Assembly (NCBI GenBank): GCA_036873135.1
Contig: JAPTYO010000007.1
Location: 28,378,763 to 28,442,762, forward strand
DNA from: Clarkia xantiana subsp. parviflora
Taxonomy: Eukaryota; Streptophyta; Magnoliopsida; Myrtales; Onagraceae
Reading direction: 5' to 3'
Length of the DNA stretch: 64,000 nucleotides
Both the position numbers and the translations under genes were made by a program. Every line of letters starts with the position of its first letter. Within the stretch, counting starts at the first letter, position 1. Of the stretch, positions 33,914-44,923 are shown one piece after another. The notes beneath the pieces were generated by a model. It made no database searches. It was not told where the DNA came from and saw nothing but the letters and a program-made list of their open reading frames with translations.

Positions 33914-35705
33914 CTATTCAAACTTCTTAGCTACGACCTTTCCCTTGGGGATCTTGCTGAGGAACCCGATATCGACCTTCCGATAATGATGATGAAGCTT
34001 GTCACTGATTCGGTAAGCAAAGTCATCGACTTCGTCTTCATACTGCTCGTATAGAGCCGGCAATGTATGAGCAGCAACAAAACCTTCACCAAAATACCGG
34101 TTATTAACGAGCTTTTGGCGCAGATGGTTTGATAAAAACAACAAACTAGGTTTAGAAAGACAGTTTTTGTTTGGTTTCACTTACCGATGTAAATCACAGT
34201 CAGAAAATTGCACCAGCTTCCAATTACAGCAGCAGTCCAGAGAGCTGATATAACCTGAAAGGATGGAATGTGTTTCAGAAAATAGAGCAAATCTTGTTTT
34301 CTACATCATATATATGAATGCTGCAATTGATTGGTTTCTCAAAGTGAAAAAAATTCAAATCTTTATGCAGATTTTGAAGAAAGTCGACATTTTTACGACA
34401 TACTGTAAGGAACTGATATGACCTGAAGGGATGGAATGTTTTGCAGAAATTTGAGAAAACCTTGTTTTCGACATCATATATACGAATTCTGCAATTGATC
34501 GGTTTCTCAAAGCGAAGAAATTTCAAATATTTCTGCAAATTTTGAAGAAAGTCGACATTTTTACGATATACCGTAAGGAACTGATATAACCTGAAAGTAT
34601 GGAATGTGTTGCAGGAATTAGAGCAAACCTTGTTTTGACATCATATATATGAATTCTGCAATCGACCTGTTTCTCAAAGTGAAAGAAATTCAAATCTTTA
34701 TGCAAAATTTGAAGAAAGTTGACATTTTTACGTCATACCGTAAGGAACTGATATAACCTGAAAGGATGGTATTTGTTGCAAAATTAGAGCAAACCTTGTT
34801 TTCGACATCATATCATATATATGAATTCTGCAATTGATCGGTTTCTCAAAGTGAAAATTTTCAAATCTTTCTGCAAAGTTTTAAGAAAGTAGACATTTTT
34901 ACAACATACCGTAAGGAACTGCACCAAATTTCCGCTTGTAGAAACATCTTGAAGAAATCTCAGCCCTGCATTAACTTCAGCACCAACTGATTTTCCAATA
35001 TTAACAAATATCTCTCTGGGAAGAACAAAGCGAGGAGGTCTCGAGGGCCTGAGAAAATTCACACATCTTTTACTAAGCAACACAAAAATGTGGAATGATT
35101 TGTATGTTTCATAGTATTCAGTTACCTGCTAAGGAAGCCACAGGCATTAGCCCATAGAAATTGCACTAGCATACCAAAAATCAAAGCAAGGGATACAAAA
35201 GTGAGGAAGTGATAGTTGAGCCATTCAAAAAGAACCCAGATGGCTGTTGCAGTTGCTAAGACACTCGCTGAAATTTTCTTGTTCCTCCACAGTAACACAT
35301 CAGCAGCTGCACGATTTTAAGATAGTCGATGTTTAGCACGTAAAATAGCAATCTTACTCCAGTTTATGTAAATGAATTGGATTCTCTTAATTTGGGGTTC
35401 ATTTCATGACTAATGGTTTGATAATTAGTCTAATGAATGAAATTCTACTAATCGAATCAAAATAGAGAACGAAAAAAAAAAAAAAAAATAGAATTAGATC
35501 TATGAATGTGAATGTTCTTACATTTTCCGCCCCCCAAAAGATTGTGAAGAGGCCTCTGACGACCAAAGAGCCTTTTGAACTGAGAGGCAACTTTACTAGA
35601 TCTGTCCTCTTCAAAGAAGGAGACAGTTTTTTGCTTCGGGACTGTATCGGCTAGTGTTTCCACAATGTTGTTGAAGATATCCTCTGCTGTTTTTTTCTCA
35701 GGCAT
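33914..35705 (-). CDS. Reticulon-like protein (RTNLB family), 5 exons, 247 aa
   Basis: Plant reticulons insert hairpins in the ER membrane and shape tubules. Exons: 35705-35522, 35306-35126, 35048-34910, 34254-34185 and 34083-33914. All have GT-AG borders and matching phases, giving 744 nt including TAG. A polar N-terminus precedes the domain opener LLGGGKSADVLLWRNKK. A first long hydrophobic hairpin (residues about 73-120) and a second (about 162-195, with AAVIGSWCNFLTVIYIG) follow, then HTLPALYEQYEDEVDDF and a short basic C-terminus. The usual plant RTNLB length is about 220-275. Two oddities: intron 3 holds four tandem copies that include splice junctions, and the region upstream duplicates the start of the CDS. 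Confidence 0.96.
34246..34910. repeat. ~168-bp tandem array filling reticulon intron 3
   Basis: The anchor GTAAGGAACTG recurs at 34405, 34573, 34740 and 34911 (period 167-171). Each unit goes from the exon 3 donor region through intron sequence to the exon 4 acceptor region. Each internal junction recreates, on the minus strand, an acceptor, 19 nt and a donor. Confidence 0.93.
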
Positions 35706-36659
35706 GGTTCCTGCTGCTTAAACAACAATCAGCAGCATTTGTTTAGTATATAGACAGACTAAATCCTGCTGGAAAATAACATTCATAATGAAAATTTTCA
35801 AATTTTTACGCAAATAAGGAAAATATTTTAGCAGAAACATTTCTTTTAGCACAAATGTAAAGTACAATGAATCTAAACCGTACAAATCTATGTTTCTGTA
35901 CATATATGAATCAAGCCAAATCTAAAATTGCTCCAATTAACTCCACAAGTTGGCCTAGCTGTTTAAGGGGCTAGTCTCGGCAAAGGAGACCACCAGTTTT
36001 AAGAAGAAAAAAAAATACTACAATCTCAAAGAATCACAAGATTGAACAGAAATTTGGAATTAAGCATTGTTAGGTGATCTGCAACAAACCCAGAAAAGCT
36101 AGACAAGAATTCCGAACATGTACAGGAAGATTCTAGTTCAATCGAATTTCTTTTGACTAACTAGTTCAATCGAATTCGTTTCCAGTTTCCACAATGTTGT
36201 TGAAGATATCCTCTGCTATTTTTTTTTCTCAGGCATGTTTTCCGCTGCTTAAACAACAAACAGCAGCATTTGTTTAGAAGACAGACTAAATCCTACTGGA
36301 AAATCACATTCATATTGAAAATTTCAAATTTCTTACACAAATAAGGAACATTTTTAGCAGACACAATTCTTTTAGCACGAATGTAAAGTACGGTGAGTCT
36401 AAACCGTACAATTCTATGTTGCCATGCATATATGAATCAAGCCAAATCTAAAATTGCTCCAATTTCACTCCACAGGGCTGGCCTAGCTGTTTAACAAATA
36501 CTCAAATCTCACAGAATCACGAGATTTAACAGAAAGTTGAAATTAAGCATTGTTAGGTAATCTGCAACAAACCCAGAAAAGCTAGACAAAAATTTCGAAC
36601 ATGCACAGAAAGATTCTAGTTCAATCGAATTTTTTTTGACCAACTAGTTCAATCGAATT
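35657..36659. repeat. ~530-bp tandem duplication over the reticulon start region
   Basis: 35657-36185 is repeated head-to-tail as 36186-36659 with about 10 percent differences and small indels. The copied piece contains the first ~49 nt of the reticulon CDS plus its upstream region. In the distal copy the start reads M-P-E-K-K-K-stop (36236-36216, minus strand). Confidence 0.92.
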
Positions 36660-38593
36660 AGAAGCAGCAAAACGGAAAATCGATAGACCAGACAGCGCTA
36701 GTAGCAGGATCTAGTTTGCAAAAATGCACAATGTGATAGACTACGAGGAATCCAGTAGTGAAATCGAGCAACGGAAACTAGTCCAATCAAGAAGGGATAC
36801 CAAGTGGAGAAAAGTCAGCAGCTTTCGGAAGAATCAGAGGCAAAGAGAAGTGGGTTTCCACCGGATGGTGATTTCGGAACTAGTTGTTGCTTTAGAGCGA
36901 TGAGGGAGTGGACTGTTACTGGTTTACTTGGCAGGCATCTTCAGTGGGGGGCGAACTCCGACGAAGATGAATGGGAGTGCAATAAATTATTTTGCTTTAC
37001 TGCTAATAATCAGCATAAAGCAAAAGTCATTTGGATATATATTTATTAAATTAAATATTACATATGCTTAACCATGTAATATATATATATATATTACAAC
37101 AGTCAGTATTTCATCTATTTTATTACCAAAAAAAAAAAAAAAGTATTTCATCTATTAATTAAATAAATATCTCGATTTTAAATTCTGCTTGAGCATTCTA
37201 AATTAAAAAAATCATGATCAACATTTTAAAATAGTATAGACTAAGTAAGTAGTGTGATAATGGATTATATTGGATTCTAACAGAGTAGAAAAAATAATTA
37301 AATCTACTTTTTTATTCAAAATCGAGTTTTTTCCACTAATTTATTTTGTATAAGATTCCAATTTTCTGACGTGGAGACTTATATGAATTTCTTTAATTTA
37401 ATTTAAAAACTAGGGTACTATTTCCGCACGGGCACATAGTGATTTTGTGTATGCTATAAATAATATCACATTATCATGTATTAAACATGAATATATATAT
37501 ATATATATATTAAAAATGTTTTTGATGATTTTTATTAAATCAAATAACAAATTCTGTTAAAAAAAAATCAATCCAGTTTAAACAAACTCTACCACGATAT
37601 CTACCTACAACAATAATTATTATTGTAAAACTCATTTTAATTCAACCCTAATGATATTCAGAAAAGAAAAGCTCCATCGTCTATCTGATTGATTAACTAA
37701 TTTATTATATATACATACATATAAAAGAGAAAAAAAACGAAGATGTGGAAAAACAAATAAGGAAAAATATGCTTTTTGGTCGGTTTCATGCTGCTATCCA
37801 CACGATTATCATCCAACCGGTGACTTGAAGATTCCTTCAAGGGTGATGATGATTGAGGCGACCCTTCCTTCACCGCACCCTCCTCTTCTCTTAACGGCCA
37901 ACCCACATCCTTGTTTATATATGAATAGAAGAAGTAACCCTAAACACTATGGGAATTGGAGAATTTTCGAATTTAATTATTTAATTCATGTTTTGTTTAT
38001 CTAGATTCATTGAATGTTGCATGATCTCTTCGATTCACAATTCATCAATTGTGTGGAACTTTTCGATTAACAACATATGCAATAATGGAAACGGTTGAAC
38101 TAAAAAACCTGAAAGTAAAGAAAAATATCAAAGTTGATTAAGTGATAATAGTTGTGTAGAAATCAACCACAGCTTCGAAATTGCAAAACTTTAAATTTGA
38201 GATTTTCAGCTCATTATTCACATCTTGAAAATTATAACTTAAAACCTTAGCTCCTCATTCACTATGTTATTATTTTTCCTTCTGAATTTATATAATGTGC
38301 AAATTATTATATATAAAAATGATAAATAATATAATTATGTATATATTTTTTACTCACATAATTATAATTATTAAAGGTACATTTCTCTAATTGTAGTTTT
38401 TTTATTACAATTTACATGTATTTCTTTTTAAAGTGTTCATATCCATACACATAAACTATTCAATCAATCTAATTTCAAATATAATCGATGATTTGATTGA
38501 TAAAAATTAAATTAGATTAGATTTAAATAAAGCTACCTTATTCTCTTAAATTAATATATATATATATATATATATTTACTAATAATATATATT
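36660..38593. other. Upstream flank of the reticulon gene and AT-rich intergenic DNA
   Basis: 36660-36960 probably holds the reticulon 5' UTR and promoter. The rest is AT-rich with AT microsatellites near 37080, 37490 and 38555. No gene is supported. Confidence 0.4.
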
Positions 38594-38607
38594 TGTTACG
38601 AAAGTAG

Positions 38608-39418
38608 TGTTGCGTCCGGATTGAACAAGGTCGTGAAGTGCGTCTGTGGTTGTGCGGGTTGTAACCCTTCCGACGGAGGTTGGGCCACTGACGAGTGTTC
38701 AGGCTTGCTCCCGTGTGAAGATTGTGTCTCGGATTGGCTGTGACTCGGTACGGATGTGACCCGGTACGGATGTGACTCGGTACGGTTATGTGACTCGGTA
38801 CGGTTATGTCCCAAACGTCGGATCCTGCACCAAGGACCAATGCTAGCACGGAGAGGGGGGGTGGTGCTAGCGGAGCCCTCTCCGATGCTTAAGTCACTAT
38901 AGTGGCAAGAAGGTAATTTCTAGAGAGAGAGAATTTCTAGAGAGAAGTCAGAGCTCAAAATACCAAAGTTGGGAAATGAGAGAATGTGTGAAAATGGGTG
39001 GCCAAGACCTCCTATTTATAGGCTTTCTTGGGACCGGACCCGGTTTTAAAGCGGTTTGATGACGGTTCAAGATCATGCGGTAACCGTCATCCATATTGGT
39101 AACGTGCGAACTTGACTTCTCTACGCGTAACGGTAATCGCGGATACGGTAATCGCGCGATACCCGTAAGGCAATCCGGACCTCGTCGAATTTGGGCAATT
39201 CGGCGAGATCCGGATTGCCGCGCAACCCGGACGTCCGGGTTGCAATGCAATCAGGTCCGGATTGCAATGCAACCCGGAGGTCCGGTCCGGACGCGAGTAA
39301 AGGCGCTTCCGGACCGTTTTGATACCGTGGGAGGTGTTTTTAAACCGAGATGTAATTTTCGACACGTTTACGAGGCCCGAAATGTAAACACGAACCCGAA
39401 TTGGACATTTATCCATCA
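38608..39418 (-). repeat. 3' LTR of element B
   Basis: 811 bp. On the minus strand it starts TGATGGATAAATG and ends CGCAACA. It is preceded on that strand by CTCGGGGGCAAG. Confidence 0.93.
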
Positions 39419-40849
39419 CTTGCCCCCGAGTCAAGTAACGGTTTAGAACCTTTCTTGACTCTATTTTAAGTTAGGATATTTGTCCAATTTGAGTTTGACG
39501 CTAACCTTTCGGTTTTGATCGTTGGTCGGACACAAGCATCTTGATTTCGTCCGTCGCTTGATTTTCCGGCCGAATGGATTTATTTCCTATCATCATGGTT
39601 AGTGTAATAGGAAATGTATATGCGCGAATATGATTATCGTCGGAGACATGAGCAAACGGTAATGCGCTATGCGAACATGTATCTATCCATATGCGTACAT
39701 AAGTAATGGTCATGGCAAGATCGTAATTACGTAATGCAAGAAATGGAAACCGTATGTTTCTAAAATGACTTAGTGATTATCAAATCATGAATCATGCAAT
39801 TGCAACATACGTGTATAATAATGGATTTGATACGTGCAATGTCAAGACATGCATAGGAGTAGATATTTTAAGAGGAGAGGGTAGAATGTACCGTAGGGGT
39901 TTAGTCTTGAGTGTAGGTAAACTAATCTTTTGATCCTTATCCACAAAGCATCTCTTTGGGATTAGTAAATACACACATCCCCATTTATCCTTCCAGCATC
40001 CTAGGAGTTCACCATTTCACTCCATTTGCAGGTAATTCACTCACTCTTTCCCGAAATTGCTTTTGTGCTCAAAATTTCTTCGCCGTCTTGGAGCTTAGAT
40101 ACGTTTTGATAGTTTCGAGTCTGATTTTTTGCTTGTTTTTGGAAGTTGACACCACCATTCGACTCGGTTCGTCCCAAGGATTCCAACGCCACCTTCGGAG
40201 CCTTCAGGAGCCACCGGACGCGCCCTCACGCGCCGCCGCGAGTGGGGCTTCTTCGCCGGAGCGTGTGGGCCACGCGCCGCCTTCCCGACCTCGCCTCGTT
40301 GCGGTCCTTACCTTCCCGGAATCGTCTCGACGAGGGGAATCCATTGGGATACTTTTCGTCACGTTTTGAGGTAGTTTAGAAACCCAATTTTAAAAGATAG
40401 CTTCGACTTGATTTCGAATGTCGCCGGAGTGTTGTTCGTTTGAGCTATTTTTCGTTGTTGACATGTGGGACTGCTTGTTGATGTTTATACGTCGAGTAAT
40501 TGCTGATTGATTGCCATCATTATCGTTGTTTGTCCATAATTTAGGCGATTTTCCATTTCCATGGGTATTTGATGTAGAATTTCCCGTATCTTCGCGTAGA
40601 AGTTTTTTTGGTCGATATGCATGATCTTCCTTTTTGGCGGGTTTTTTGGTTGACGGGGATTGCCCAATAACTTTAGGCATAGTCACTAGTCGTCTTGACG
40701 CTTTAGAGAAAAATTTCCCTTAAGCGTTGCCACGTTCGATCCTTACGGTTTGTCGCGTTAATTCCATCGTTTGCATGATAACTCCTTAAGACGTTAGTCC
40801 CTTCTATGGTACATACCAACTTTACTATGTGCGTGGAACTTGGCTACGT

Positions 40850-41035
40850 GCGTTGACTTTTGATACGCGCGTTGACTTTGATACGCGCATTGATGTTGAT
40901 ACGCGCGTTGATATTGATACGCGCGTTGATGTTGATACGCGCGTTGATGTCGATATGCGCGTTGATATTGATACGCGCGTTGATGTTGATACGCGCGTTG
41001 ATGTTGATACGCGCGTTGATGTTGAGCGTCAGGTA
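40850..41035. repeat. Short 18-bp array (element B)
   Basis: About ten copies of GATACGCGCGTTGATGTT-like units. The homologous end of the A array is at 19040-19135. D has about five copies at 51950-52050. Confidence 0.9.
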
Positions 41036-41189
41036 TAAACTGTTAGTTATTACCTGCAAGTATGCTAAAACACTTAGAAAATATTTAAACGATATCTAAC
41101 GCTTGTTACCATAGATGTCGTTGTATGAGCTTTGTCGATGAGCGTCGTAGGTGTGCTTAGGGGACATAGCTACTCGTTGTATGCAATCC

Positions 41190-41625
41190 ATCTTTGTTGA
41201 CATGTATGTGCGTACATGGAAATACTTAGAAAATATTCTCCCCTTGTCGACATGTATCCTCGTCGACATGTATGTACGTACATGGAAACACTTAGAAAAT
41301 ATTTTCTCCTTGTTGACATGCAACCTTGTCGACATGTATGTACGTACATGGAAACACTTAGAAAATATTCTCCCCTTGTCGACATGCATCCTCGTCAACA
41401 TGTATGTACGTACATGGAAACACTTAGAAAATATTTTCTCCTTGTTGACATGCAACCTTGTCGACATGTATGTACGTACATGGAAACACTTAGAAAATAT
41501 TCTCCCCTTGTCGACATGCATCCTCGTCGACATGTATGTACGTACATGGAAACACTTAGAGAATATTTTTTCCTTGTTGACATGCATCCTTGTCGACATA
41601 TATGTACGTATATGGAAGCATGATA
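41190..41625. repeat. ~63-bp array with an internal 12-bp palindrome (element B), ~7 copies
   Basis: Each unit contains GTCGACATG, the perfect palindrome ATGTACGTACAT, GGAAACACTTAGAAAATATT and CTCCTTG or CCCCTTG. It is absent from element A and present with about five copies in D (52205-52510). Confidence 0.93.
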
Positions 41626-42020
41626 CGTGCGTTAACTTTGATACGCGCATTGATGTTGATGCGCGCGCTAACCTTGATACGCGCATTGATGTCGATACGC
41701 GCGTTAACCTTGATACGCGCATTGATGTTGATATGCGCGTTAACCTTGATACGCGCGATGATGTTAATACGCGCGTTAACCTTGATACGCGCATTGATGT
41801 TGATATGCGCGTTAACCTTGATACGCGCGTTGATGTTGATACGCGCGTTAACCTTGATACACGCATTGATGTTGATATGCGCGTTAACCTTGATACGCGC
41901 GTTGATGTTGATACGCGCGTTAACCTTGATACGCGCATTGATGTTGATATGCGCGTTAACCTTGATACGCGCATTGATGTTGATATGCGCGTTAACCTTG
42001 ATACGCGCATTGATGTGTTG
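41626..42020. repeat. 36-bp array (element B)
   Basis: About 11 copies of a GCGCGTTAACCTTGATACGC / GCATTGATGTTGATA unit, the inverse counterpart of the array in A. Repetitive frames on both strands are by-products. Confidence 0.93.
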
Positions 42021-42119
42021 AAGAGGTTGCCTCCCTTGCGCGATGCTTGTTACTTGCTGCACGAAGACTAATAAGTCTTGTATGGAGCGTTTGTTGCATA
42101 AGTGCTCGAACAAGTGTTG

Positions 42120-43150
42120 GTGCGTGTTTGCACACTGACTGGATTGTTGGTAGCACTCTCCAGGATATCATTGGCTTGCAGTTTCTGTTCTTAGCATAAT
42201 TCTCGAAAGATCCGACGCAGGGGCGTGTTCCTCGAGCGATTCTTGGTTCTTTATGCTGAGCATGACTGTGCTAACTCCTTCTTGTGATAAGAGAAATAGA
42301 GTTGAGGGTTGTGTAGTGGCGTCTTCTGCCCCCCGGTCGAGGGACCGGCCCAAGGAGGAGCGTTACTCCTACTGAGGTAATTCTTTGTTGATAATTCTTT
42401 GTTCACGCTTTTGCTTGCATGACATTTCGTCACCTGGACATTGTTAAGTGTTGTGATCGCCCTTCTTGGCTAGATTCCAAGGCATGGCGAGATGGGTAGA
42501 GCATAGGATGTTGCAACTTGCACATTGTAGATTTTGTTTGGAGAAGAAGGTGGCAACTTCTGCTTGTTCCGCCGAGTCCTGTTAGAGATGATGGCATTCT
42601 TTAATCTGTGCCATTTTTGGATATGTTGAACTCGTTTCTGAGTCTGTTTGCCCCCCGGCTTCTATGCTTGAAAACTTGTTGTAGTTGTTCCTTAGTTGTT
42701 GCTTACGACTTGTTCGCTTTGAACTACGTCGTTTGAACCTGCTTTATACATAGTAGTTTTCATGATAACTTGTTAGTAATATTTCATACCGTTATCACTT
42801 ACTGTGTTTATTGAATGTGGATGACTAGTAACGTAGACATAGTCCCTGCGGTCGTGACCGATAGGCACTTCCTGATTGATAAGTTGAGATGCTCTCCTGA
42901 TTGCATGCCTGATGCATTATGCATATTGCCCTTCTTTCCTGAATAGCTTGCCGCTATATGTGTTGCAACCTGCCAGCGTGTATCAACCTGCGTTGGGGAA
43001 GCATACGTAAAAATATTATTTGAGGGATGTTATCTTGGTTAAGCAAGATACTAGTTTATACCGTCTCTTAGTTCCACTCTAAGGCGACGTTGTACAAGAC
43101 TCGACTTGTAAATTTTATGAGTTTTAAACAGGGAGCGCACCTGCCAGCGT
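42120..43150 (+). pseudogene. Remnant of the antisense ORF in element B
   Basis: Fragments such as SSAPRSRDRPKEER (near 42320) resemble exon 3 of the antisense ORF in A (SAPRSKERSEVES), and a GCCCCCCGGCTTCTATGC stretch matches A's region next to exon 5. Exons 1, 2 and 4 are not found. So B has lost most of this ORF. Confidence 0.5.
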
Positions 43151-43549
43151 GTATCAACCCGCGTTGGGGAAGCATACGTAAAAATATTTTAGTTTTTGAA
43201 GAAGCATTTTGTGAATCCTAAAAAGCTTGTTGGTAAAATATTTGAGAAAATATTTTGCCATTGAATGTGATACATCCAAAAAACCGTGTTGATAAAATTT
43301 TTTGGAAAGGTGTTTGATACATGAAATATTTGATAAAATATTTGACAAAATATTTGGTAAAATGTTTGAAAAAATACTTGTGATACATGATTCCTGCCCA
43401 GGGACCATGTAACACTTTTTTGAAAATATGAATTGTGATGCATGTTTTCTGCGTCCAGGAACCATGCATCACGGTTTGAAAATCTATAGTACGAAATTGT
43501 CATCTTAACCAGAGGACTTTTGCCGTATAAAACGAATTCTGGCCCGGAA

Positions 43550-44105
43550 TTCGGAGTGTCGTCTAGACAAAGGACACTGAAGAATGAACCCTTACTTGGA
43601 ATTCGGAGTGTCGTCTAAACAGAGGACACTCATAACAAAGAATGAACCCTTACTCGGAATCCGGAGTGTCGTCTAAACAGAGGACACTCATAACAAAGAA
43701 TGAACCCTTACTCGGAATCCGGAGTGTCGTCTAAACAGAGGATACTCATAACAAAGAATGAACCCTTACTCGGAATCTGGAGTGTCGTCTAAACAGAGGA
43801 CACTCATAACAAAGAATGAACCCTTACTCGGAATCTGGAGTGTCGTCTAAACAGAGGACACTCATAACAAAGAATGAACCCTTACTCGGAATCCGGAGTG
43901 TCGTCTAAACAGAGGACACTCATAACAAGAATGAACCCTTACTCGGAATCCGGAGTGTCGTCTAAACAGAGGACACTCATAACAAAGAATGAACCCTTAC
44001 TCGGAATCCGGAGTGTCGTCTAAACAGAGGACACTCATAACAAAGAATGAACCCTTACTCGGAATCCGGAGTGTCGTCTAAACAGAGGACACTCATAACT
44101 TAAGG
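43550..44105. repeat. 57-58-bp tandem array (element B), ~9 copies
   Basis: Unit with GAGTGTCGTCTAAACAGAGG, ACACTCATAACAAAGAATG and AACCCTTACTCGGAATC. It is the inverse counterpart of the 67-bp array of A. Copies are nearly identical, indicating recent homogenisation. Confidence 0.93.
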
Positions 44106-44923
44106 GGTGATCAGCCCCGTATACCCATCCTGTTCTGAATCCAGGGAATGGCTATGAACATGAGGATTTGCCTCTAACCAGAGATGTCACAGCATGTCAT
44201 TAAAAGAATTAATCATGGGGCTTGTCTTTTTTTAAAAAAAAAAAAGAGGATACCACAACATGCTATTTTGATAGTAGGCCTTGGCGTTAATCCAAGATAT
44301 TGCTTGTAGCTGACGCCCTGAATAGTCGTTGTTTTGATAACAGATTCGCAGGTTGTCCTTGCGGTATATAAGTTGGTTGTACGCATAGCTTGATGGCTTT
44401 GTGTTGCCGGCACCTTCTTGAGATAGACGCATGTATTATGAATGGAGAAATAAACTCCTTGTTGGTGTAGATAATAGATATGTTGGTGTTGTATACCATA
44501 AATTCCTTCTTGAACACAGTGCTTAGCTTGTACTGTTGAAGTAGATTTTTGCGCATAGGTTACTACTTGGCGTAATTCCTGAGTAGTAATCGTAGTGTAG
44601 CATGTATTTCCAAGTTTTTGATTCCATGATGACGCCTTTCGATGTAGTCGTCAATATGAGTAGGTTGTTGTTGATGGTGAGCGTTGACATAACGCGTAAT
44701 AGATTTTGCTTGCACATGTCATAAATTCTTGGATTATTGAAGTAGATAATAGGCGCGTGGTTTTATTGCTTCGCGTTTAATCCAAAGAATAGCGTGCAAG
44801 AGATAAGTGTGTACCTACAAACGTAGATTGACTTTATTAGATACTTGCGTGTATTTACATTGATTATACTAGAAATAGTAGGAATGCGCAAAGCAATCTA
44901 AGAGATAGTTGTTTGTCGCTTCA

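Noticed and set aside
37697..37906. 69-codon minus-strand frame upstream of element C
   Set aside because: It has no ATG at its start, and its C-terminus is AT-driven F/Y/I sequence. No promoter or homology seen.
41096..42113. Long frames on both strands in the arrays of B (and 52117-53036 in D)
   Set aside because: Same reason: tandem repeats with periods divisible by three, no recognisable protein.
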